DNA of 64,000 nt, taken from NCBI RefSeq assembly GCF_000250985.1, contig NW_013524653.1, forward strand, positions 91,751-155,750. Reading direction: 5' to 3'. The notes beneath the pieces are model-generated. The model was not told the DNA's origin. It made no database searches and worked only from the letters and a program-made list of their open reading frames with translations. Positions 57,824 to 64,000 of the stretch are shown piece by piece. This stretch comes from Nematocida parisii ERTm1 (Eukaryota > Microsporidia). The position numbers and the translations under genes are program-made. Numbering within the stretch: position 1 is the stretch's first letter; each line of letters begins with the position of its first letter.

Positions 57824-58468
57824 AACAAAAATAAAATATATTCTAATATAGAGAAATAGACTAATATTAGAACAAAAATAGAACAAAAATACAAAAATAT
57901 AGCACAGCCATCTCAACAATACAAGAAAATACACAAATGACACCAGAATCAATATAATCAGAACGTATAGTATGACAAGCAATTAGATATATACATGATT
58001 CGGGTTATATAGTATTTATATATTCTCAATTAAAGTAATTAAGTATGTGCACTATACAGATGGAGTACAACTAAATTTTAATTTATTTCGGTCTAGTTAG
58101 TTAGTTTAGAGTATTTCACATTTATGTCTAATTTCGATTTGGATATTTTATTTTAAAAAAACATTTTATTTCAAGATCTGCTAATAATAAAACTTATAAG
58201 GCCAGTTATAATGTATAATATTTTTAGATACTAGATAACCCGAAATTCAATCTTATATGATAACCCAAACTTCAAATAACGAATTATTTAAACTAGTATG
58301 GTTTAAATAAAGGCGAATAAGCACATACATTAACAAACTGTTTTTAATTAAAAATGATTTGTCTAAATAACAATAGCCTATTTATGAGTGTGCTATAAAA
58401 TACTCCTACTGAAAATTTTTCTAGAAATTTTACTGATTTATTTAAATTATTTTTTTTGCAAAAATAAA
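57824..58468. other. Divergent intergenic region, about 645 bp
   Basis: Contains TTCGGGTT at 57999-58006 and AACCCGAA at 58237-58244. A near copy (AACCCAAA) lies at 58263. Otherwise AT-rich. Confidence 0.6.
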
Positions 58469-59251
58469 ATGACTAACAGCTTATTAGTAATGCAGAGAAG
58501 TCCATATGAATTAGGATATATAGAGTGGGGTTCAAATAATATCCTTCGCGCAGTATTAAACTTTACTGGAGAATTAAAGAGTCTTTTCCTTTTAAATGAT
58601 TCTCCTAAAGAAGATGCATCTAAAAAAGATAATGAAAAGAAGAATATGATTTCTATTAACAGACTTGGTTTGGTTGGGGCTGGTATATTATACGCTTTGC
58701 TAGAATTATTATATTCATTTATATTTAATGGAATATATTTAATTGAATTAAAAGCTAACAAGTTCTTAGATGAAACTGTAGGATCTATACAGTTTTTCGA
58801 GCCATTTTATAAGTGGATAGTAGTATTTTTGAGCTTCATTATATTATCAGCACGAGCTGCTATCTCTGTGTTTACTTTAGATATATGGAGAAGATCGATA
58901 TTGTTGATTCATAGCAAATCTAAATATATCATGAGAGATACTGTGATGTTTTTTGCAACAATATTTGTAAGCAACATTGCTGGTGGTTGGCTTTATAATA
59001 ATATTATGCTAGTTTTGAATCATCTAGAAATTGCTGCAAATTATAGAAACATAATTAGTATAATAGTATCAGTATATATGTCCTTGTTAGTGTATAACAT
59101 TTTCCGAAATACGTCTAAGAAAATATCATACTACAACATATTTATTATTTTACATTGGTGCATTGTGGGTCTATTATATTTTGCATCTCTTATATGCAAA
59201 ACTAATCCAAATGCTAAAGTATTTCCTTGGTCTTCTTCATACTACAATTAG
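58469..59251 (+). CDS. Five-TM membrane protein, tandem paralogue 1
   Basis: 260 aa. About five hydrophobic helices: LGLVGAGILYALLELLYSFIF, WIVVFLSFIILSARAAISVF, VMFFATIFVSNIAGGWLY, ISIIVSVYMSLLVYNIF and FIILHWCIVGLLYFASLI. A cytosol-like N-terminus of about 70 residues precedes them. Blocks shared with the gene at 59816: FTLDIWRRSI, then a region ending GGWLYNN, NYRNIISIIVSVYMS and SKKISYYNIFI. A lineage-specific membrane family, not a recognised transporter. The reading frame opens with a GTG at 58388, but the ATG at 58469 follows an AAAATAAA leader and is chosen. Confidence 0.8.
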   Translation: MTNSLLVMQRSPYELGYIEWGSNNILRAVLNFTGELKSLFLLNDSPKEDASKKDNEKKNMISINRLGLVGAGILYALLELLYSFIFNGIYLIELKANKFLDETVGSIQFFEPFYKWIVVFLSFIILSARAAISVFTLDIWRRSILLIHSKSKYIMRDTVMFFATIFVSNIAGGWLYNNIMLVLNHLEIAANYRNIISIIVSVYMSLLVYNIFRNTSKKISYYNIFIILHWCIVGLLYFASLICKTNPNAKVFPWSSSYYN

Positions 59252-59815
59252 ATATATAATGCCGAACCTTATATCAATAATGTTGTATGCTAAGAATAGC
59301 ATTTGTTAGCATGACATGAGTTATTGTAATGTTTTACATAAACATGGCAGCTCAGACTAGATCAGAAATTATTGTTACACAACATGGCAACATAATTTAA
59401 ATCGATTTTACGGCCTATAAATACGTATACAAATTCAATAAAGGTCAAAGTTTAAGAATGCCTTTTCCTAAGAAAACAACTAATAAACTGTTTTAAACTA
59501 AAAAAATATAATGCCAAAGAATAAATAATTGTATTTTTAATAAATTATCTTTATATTTATACTACATATTTCTATCAGATATTTGCACGTATTGATTTTA
59601 TGCCTATTGTGGTAGTAACTATTAATACATAAATCATATTCAATACTATACTCCAATAGTCAGAAATCATTTAATAAAAATAAAGGTGACAATAATAGTT
59701 CAAATGTATTTCGGGTTATTTCTAACAGAAACTTACAGGAAGAAATATAAAAATCTATTAAAACATTTTTTCTGATATCCAAAGTTATTTAATTTATTTT
59801 TAATGCAAAAAATAA
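59252..59815. other. Region between tandem paralogues, repeat copy D
   Basis: Holds repeat copy D (59281-59481) and TTCGGGTT at 59710-59717, about 100 bp before the next ATG. Otherwise AT-rich. Confidence 0.7.
59281..59481 (+). repeat. Dispersed 203-bp repeat, copy D
   Basis: Same family as copies A-C, in A orientation. It starts TGTTGTATGCTAAG and ends CCTAAGAAAACAACT. It shares with C the inner segment AATTCAATAAAGGTCAAAG almost exactly and keeps CTATAAATACGTATAC. It lies between the two five-TM paralogues, about 335 bp before the second, and no inverted partner is seen before the window ends. Confidence 0.88.
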
Positions 59816-60631
59816 ATGGATCAATGTTTAATAATAAAACGTAGAAATGTATCTGAAATGTCTTGCCTAGAGCGGATTATGAAGACAATTTCACACGGTA
59901 TAATAAACTTAGGAAACACATGCACAAATTGCACTCTTTTAAGTATCAATCAGAAAAGAGAAGAGCCTTCCAAAACAGAAGAAAAGCGTGGCTTCATACA
60001 CGGACTTTTTATGCCTATTTTAATATACATTGCTATAATTTTAGGGTTTTTACTCATATTTAATGGTGTATATAAAATTGAAAGAGAGTCAATTAAGTTT
60101 ATATCCAGCACTGGGGCTAGACAGTCTTTTATGCTATCTTGTGTTAGAGGGATATTAAGATTATGGGTTTTTTTCACCAAAGTTTTACTTCGAGTTTCAC
60201 TTGTAATATTTACTTTAGACATATGGAGAAAAGCAATCTGGTTTACATGGAGAAAATCTAACCGCTTTATATTAGATATTTTATTGCTTTTTATAGTATT
60301 AATTGGATGTCACTTTATTGGTTATTGGATGTTTAATAGTTTTATATCAGACATAGCCCTTCTAAAGTTCACTGGTAATTATAAAATTCTAAATAATGCA
60401 GTTCTAAATGTCTACCTATCATTTGTTTGGGGATATATGTGTAAGATATTATGCAAAATTTACCTGAATTCTGCCAAGAAAATATCAACGTATGATTTTG
60501 TTATTGCTGCATACAGTGTTACTATGGTGTTTATCTATTTCGTGTACACTATAAACAACATCAATACTAACGTTATTTCAAAGTATGCTTCCTCTAAAGT
60601 TATGATTTCTACGGGAACACAAACTATGTAA
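59816..60631 (+). CDS. Five-TM membrane protein, tandem paralogue 2
   Basis: 271 aa paralogue of the gene at 58469. Helices: LFMPILIYIAIILGFLLIF, LRLWVFFTKVLLRVSLVIF, LDILLLFIVLIGCHFIGYWMF, VLNVYLSFVWGYMCKILC and FVIAAYSVTMVFIYFVYTI. Shared blocks include FTLDIWRKAI, GYWMFNS, NYKILNNAVLNVYLS and SAKKISTYDFVI, all at equivalent positions. The N-terminus carries a short Cys cluster (TCTNCTLL). The proteins are diverged in sequence but keep topology, suggesting an old duplication under structural constraint. A short G-rich hairpin (ACCCCATTGGGG) follows the stop near 60652. Function unknown. Confidence 0.82.
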   Translation: MDQCLIIKRRNVSEMSCLERIMKTISHGIINLGNTCTNCTLLSINQKREEPSKTEEKRGFIHGLFMPILIYIAIILGFLLIFNGVYKIERESIKFISSTGARQSFMLSCVRGILRLWVFFTKVLLRVSLVIFTLDIWRKAIWFTWRKSNRFILDILLLFIVLIGCHFIGYWMFNSFISDIALLKFTGNYKILNNAVLNVYLSFVWGYMCKILCKIYLNSAKKISTYDFVIAAYSVTMVFIYFVYTINNINTNVISKYASSKVMISTGTQTM

Positions 60632-61197
60632 TCATTATTAAATACCTACCCCATTGGGGGTTTAGGATTACGGTTATATTTATATTTCCAGCTTTATTTT
60701 GAGTGAAAGGCATACCTAAATGATAAGATTTTAATAAATGCATGCACTTACAATAACTACTTCAAGAAATAAAATTAGCTCTTGTAATAAAAAAGTCATT
60801 TTGAGATCTTTGGGATGTTATTATAATATCCTATTATGCTGCAAATTAGAAAAGTTTTATTTTGGCACATATATAATAATGTTCTATAAATAGAATAGCC
60901 GTAAAGCAACTTTATATTTCAAATGAATTCGGGTTATATAGAAATATACATTAGTACGCCTGTCATAAATAATAGAAACATCCATATAAAGTATAAATAG
61001 TTCAAATCATAAACACTTAACCGTTACTTTATTAATACGCATAGACTAAATGTAATTCAACAGCACGCAAATATAGAAAACTTATTCTGTCTGTATAATA
61101 TATTAGATATATAATACACACAAACACAATAATTATCACTTACCGTACAATTCAGCACTGGCACACTGATCCACTGTATATAGATAGAATGTCGCTC
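60632..61197. other. Intergenic region between convergent genes
   Basis: About 565 bp. Contains the small hairpin near 60652 and TTCGGGTT at 60928-60935. No ORF or RNA seen. Confidence 0.6.
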
Positions 61198-61830
61198 CTA
61201 TTCATCTCCATCCAATATCTTATCCAGCCTGTTTGATGCATTCTCCCAGTTAATTATGCTGTATAATTTGTTGATGTAATCTATCTTATCCACCTTGTAC
61301 TGTATAAAGTATGCATGCTCCCACATGTCTATGTTTAATAGAACAGGAACACTAAGCATATCTTGGTTCATGGTTATGTCTAAGTATAGCAATTCTGTAT
61401 TTTCATTGTATGCTAGCCAAATCCAACCACTTCCTCTTATCTTATTACTAGTCACTACGTTTAATATTGAATTAAGTAATCCCTCACTGAACGAATTGCT
61501 TAGTAAAGTAGAAAGTCTTTTAGAGGGAGTGTGCTTACTAGAAGAAGGATGGAATGACTGCCAAAACAGTGAGTGGTTTAAGTGCCCTCCTAGAAAGAAT
61601 AAAAGAAGAATTTCTTCTTCTGTTTGGGGAGTGTACACCAACTGTGTCATTTTCTTCTGTGCTTGTATCTTATTGTACTGATTTATGTAATTCTGGTGTA
61701 ATTTACTATAATGTATGTCTAACATTTCTTCACTCATTATATCACTCATGTCAGCATAAGAATATTCTAATCTGGGCAACTGTACAGCAGAAGACAGCGA
61801 CTCTCTGTACCTGAAGAGGTTTATATGCAT
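61198..61830 (-). CDS. SOD2: Mn/Fe superoxide dismutase
   Basis: 210 aa. Detoxifies superoxide. All four metal ligands of the family are visible: His40 (DIHYSKLHQNY), His86 (GGHLNHSLFW), and Asp168 and His172 (DMWEHAYF). Gln156 (MNQD) and Tyr48 occupy the second-sphere positions, favouring Mn. The gate histidine of HHxxHHxxY is Leu44 here, a position seldom changed. No clear presequence is seen, only a short N-terminal extension (MHINLFRYRESLSS), so cytosolic placement is likely. It is divergent from Elp4 with 220 bp between starts. Enzymatic competence is probable but the gate change may slow it. Confidence 0.93.
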   Translation of the reverse strand: MHINLFRYRESLSSAVQLPRLEYSYADMSDIMSEEMLDIHYSKLHQNYINQYNKIQAQKKMTQLVYTPQTEEEILLLFFLGGHLNHSLFWQSFHPSSSKHTPSKRLSTLLSNSFSEGLLNSILNVVTSNKIRGSGWIWLAYNENTELLYLDITMNQDMLSVPVLLNIDMWEHAYFIQYKVDKIDYINKLYSIINWENASNRLDKILDGDE

Positions 61831-62051
61831 AAACTAAAAAAAGAATTAGAAAATATATAGAAAATATTAAAACTACACTAAAATTTACTATACAATATAT
61901 GCTGTCATATATTAATATATGTATTAATTGCTACTAAATTATTATATATAATACAGATGCATATATACATTGTAGAGATATGGGTTCTTCCAGTGCTTTT
62001 ATGGCGTAACGCATAATTCACTTGTATATATTATACTTTTATTTTATTTAT

Positions 62052-62948
62052 ATGTTCAATAAGAGAGTATCACAGGAAAGAGACACCCGAAGTACTGGTA
62101 TACTAGACATAGATGTATTATTAGGTGACATACATAATAAAGATATAATATTACTAATGCCAGAGGAAGGTGCAAGATATCATACAGCTATACACAGGAT
62201 ATTCATATCAAAGGGATTGGAAGATAAAGAGCGAGTTATCCATGTTTCGGTAGATAATACTGTACTAAATATACCAGATATAGTAAGAAATAAAAACGGT
62301 GTGCATACAAGAGTAAATGCAATGGAAATAGGCAATAAAACAGACAGTAGAGTAAAACAGAGCAATATAGATATTAATAGTGCCCAGAGTAGACACAACG
62401 CACATGGTTTAGGAGATGTCAATCCTATTACACAAAAGATCTCGTGGCGGTATAAGAATATTTCAAAGGTATCTAATAGTACTAATATACACTCAGACAC
62501 AAATAGACTAATTCCTGGGTATAATGTGCAGTATAATATGAAAATATCACACCCATTATCTGACACTGTACTAAATATATCAGATACTAATGTGCACAAT
62601 GTATTGGATATATTAGAAGAAGAAATGAAGAAAGGGGTTACAAGGATTTCTTTTTCTTCTTTATTATTCTATAATACGCCTGATGTAGATACTTTCTTAT
62701 TTTCATTGCGCAGGCTAGTTAGAAATTACAACAGCATATGTCTTATGTCTGTGCCTGTATACATATATAGCATATCATACAGATACTTCGATCTGATACT
62801 AAAATTGCACAGTAATATGTTAAATATCCCAAAATATACTGGAGTAATAGAGTGTGTGAAGAGCAGAGTACATAATATGCACAAATATGCCATTATATAT
62901 AATAGCACAGGAATAAAGATAGAAAAAATAGTAATACCACCCGAATAA
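62052..62948 (+). CDS. ELP4: Elongator subunit Elp4 (PAXNEB)
   Basis: 298 aa. Elp4 joins Elp5 and Elp6 in the Elongator accessory ring, which assists tRNA wobble-uridine modification. RecA-like N-terminus: STGILDIDVLLGDI, then DIILLMPEEGARYHTAIHRIF, like TGI.SLD.LLGGG..LG of Elp4, but with the glycines of the loop replaced. QKISWRYKN (129-136) is the family's IAWRYKN signature, and a C-terminal block (GVTRISFSSLLFYNTPDVDTFLFSLRRLVR) matches. A Ser/Asn-rich insert lies in between. The first codon of the long frame is TTG at 62022; the ATG at 62052 is used. Confidence 0.85.
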   Translation: MFNKRVSQERDTRSTGILDIDVLLGDIHNKDIILLMPEEGARYHTAIHRIFISKGLEDKERVIHVSVDNTVLNIPDIVRNKNGVHTRVNAMEIGNKTDSRVKQSNIDINSAQSRHNAHGLGDVNPITQKISWRYKNISKVSNSTNIHSDTNRLIPGYNVQYNMKISHPLSDTVLNISDTNVHNVLDILEEEMKKGVTRISFSSLLFYNTPDVDTFLFSLRRLVRNYNSICLMSVPVYIYSISYRYFDLILKLHSNMLNIPKYTGVIECVKSRVHNMHKYAIIYNSTGIKIEKIVIPPE

Positions 62949-63446
62949 GTATAAACACAGAAAGTATAAAAATTACATGGTTTAATAGAAAGTGTCAGAA
63001 GCAGAATAAATATAGAGATTATCATATAATATAGGAAAGTATTAAACCAATATTATTTAGACAGTTTTAGAGTGGTATTGTATATTATACTGCTGGTGTG
63101 ATTATATTTTATTGTTTTATAAATATGAACTTCATACAAATATTTATTGTTTTTTGTACTGTCAAATAGTTTTAATTTATTATTACAGCCAGCTAAAGAG
63201 GATTCAAACTTAAACCAACTAAAAATAGTCCTGAAATAAGCCAAAATATATAGTACTAGTGCATATATGTATTATTTACAAAGAATTATTATTTTTATAC
63301 ATAATAGTCATTAATCACTAAATCATCTATAATAGAAGCATACGCGTATATAACAACTAGAACTGGCTTGAACCCATATAAATACTCTATTTTTATTCTA
63401 TTTGTGGGTTTACGTTATTTCGGTCAAAAAATTGCAAAATATTTTT
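62949..63446. other. AT-rich intergenic region, about 500 bp
   Basis: Between two same-strand genes. TTTCGGTCAAA near 63419 is a weak motif relative upstream of Utp23. A 63-codon minus-strand frame at 63053-63244 has no support. Confidence 0.5.
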
Positions 63447-63968
63447 ATGAAAGCACCACGGTTGAAACAAATTAGAAGGCTGGTAAAGAATTTAGAAAGG
63501 GCTGGTTACAGGGCCCCTTTTAACATACTTGCAGACCACGAATTTCTCATTGCATACCACAAGTCACAGATGAGTTTGAGCTTTCTTGAGAAATTATTAA
63601 ATGGGAAGATAAGAGTATCCACCACATCATGCGAGTACAAACGGTACACCGCAGCTGTCAAAGATAAAAAATTAATAGGGTACGTTGCATTAAAGAAATG
63701 CAAGCACGCAGATGAGTTTAGAACACTTGAGTGTCTTTCAGAAGTGGTGGCAGACAATAATCCACACCACTACTTCATGGCAGTTGCAGCGAAGTATGCC
63801 AGGCTCAAAGAGGAAAAGAAAGTCCCTGTCATATTCATTCGGTCTGGTGTCGTGTGTATAGAGACAGACCCTTCTCTAATCAAAGACATAAAGGAAAAAG
63901 AGCCAGAAGGTCTTTCATCAAAGGAGAAAGAACGGCTAGAGGCAATGTTCAATGACACTGTATGCTAA
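63447..63968 (+). CDS. UTP23: rRNA-processing protein Utp23 (PIN-like)
   Basis: 173 aa nucleolar factor of the small-subunit processome, needed for release of snR30 from 35S pre-rRNA. RAPFNILADHEFLIAYHKSQMSLSFLEKLLNGKI aligns with the Utp23 start (EPYQVLVDDQLVLET), and the PIN-like core runs to NNPHHYFMAVAA, matching NPHHYIVATQD of the family; VPVIFIRSGVVCIETDPS corresponds to VPVLYLHGKAPTLEEPS. A basic N-terminus and a lysine-rich C-terminus flank it. The long frame opens with a TTG at 63402; the ATG at 63447 fits the family and is chosen. Confidence 0.88.
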   Translation: MKAPRLKQIRRLVKNLERAGYRAPFNILADHEFLIAYHKSQMSLSFLEKLLNGKIRVSTTSCEYKRYTAAVKDKKLIGYVALKKCKHADEFRTLECLSEVVADNNPHHYFMAVAAKYARLKEEKKVPVIFIRSGVVCIETDPSLIKDIKEKEPEGLSSKEKERLEAMFNDTVC

Positions 63969-64000
63969 TTAAACACACTATAACTGCTTTCAATATTATT

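Noticed and set aside
57824-57982. N-terminal extension of Cdc16 with a long hydrophobic stretch
   Set aside because: It comes from AT-rich upstream DNA. The internal ATG at 57823 fits the family better than a membrane-anchored APC/C subunit.
63053-63244. A 63-codon minus-strand frame
   Set aside because: No support beyond an open frame in AT-rich DNA.
1-64000. CRISPR arrays, rRNA genes, full-length transposons
   Set aside because: No regularly spaced direct repeats, rRNA signature sequences or transposase/reverse-transcriptase frames were seen on either strand.

Overview
This window reads as nuclear DNA of a microsporidian, most likely a Nematocida-like lineage. It is AT-rich, and the genes are short, single-exon and mostly unspliced. 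The housekeeping proteins are compact eukaryotic versions: uL3, SRP54, Ile-tRNA synthetase, Rab GDI, CNOT9, DcpS, Elp4, Utp23, enhancer of polycomb and Cdc16. Between them lie lineage-specific secreted or membrane genes of the kind found in microsporidian expanded families. The Nematocida placement is inference, based mainly on the paralogous secreted family with an LSEG motif. The eukaryotic, microsporidian-like character is well supported.

Layout. Positions 1-5.2 kb hold a truncated cofactor-independent phosphoglycerate mutase, an ALG1-like mannosyltransferase, a membrane/acidic protein and an EMAPII/Arc1-type tRNA-binding protein. Positions 5.24-7.36 kb form a gene-free cassette bounded by two nearly identical 203-bp inverted repeats. 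Positions 7.4-19.5 kb hold an orphan Asn/Ser/Thr-rich protein, a WD-like protein, an Hsp104/ClpB disaggregase with a textbook heat-shock element, a tRNA-Gly-like sequence, DcpS, ribosomal protein uL3, a PSP1-domain protein and CNOT9/Caf40. Positions 20.7-27.5 kb hold a short member of the LSEG secreted family, a solo LTR, a bacterial-type CMP kinase, an enhancer-of-polycomb protein and an EFR3-like helical-repeat protein.

Positions 28.1-46.5 kb form a host-interface-like island. It has two large LSEG/HNDW family proteins, a secreted coiled-coil protein, two large signal-anchored proteins and a multi-pass membrane protein with a second solo LTR in its promoter. Rab GDI is the only clear housekeeping gene inside it. 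Positions 46.8-57.8 kb return to core genes: SRP54, IleRS, two coiled-coil proteins, a Myb/telobox protein, thymidylate kinase and the APC/C subunit Cdc16. Positions 58.4-64 kb hold a tandem pair of five-TM paralogues, a Mn/Fe superoxide dismutase, Elp4 and Utp23.

Three signals run across genes. (1) The octamer TTCGGGTT/AACCCGAA occurs about 30 times where chance predicts about one. It lies 26-38 bp upstream of four start codons and clusters beside a gene for a telobox-type Myb protein. (2) A dispersed repeat of about 203 bp occurs four times, as a tight inverted pair and two lone copies next to lineage-specific genes. (3) Two GC-rich solo LTRs each keep a perfect 5-bp target duplication. Several starts were moved from the longest reading frame to the first ATG that follows the promoter-like sequence and matches the family's usual N-terminus.
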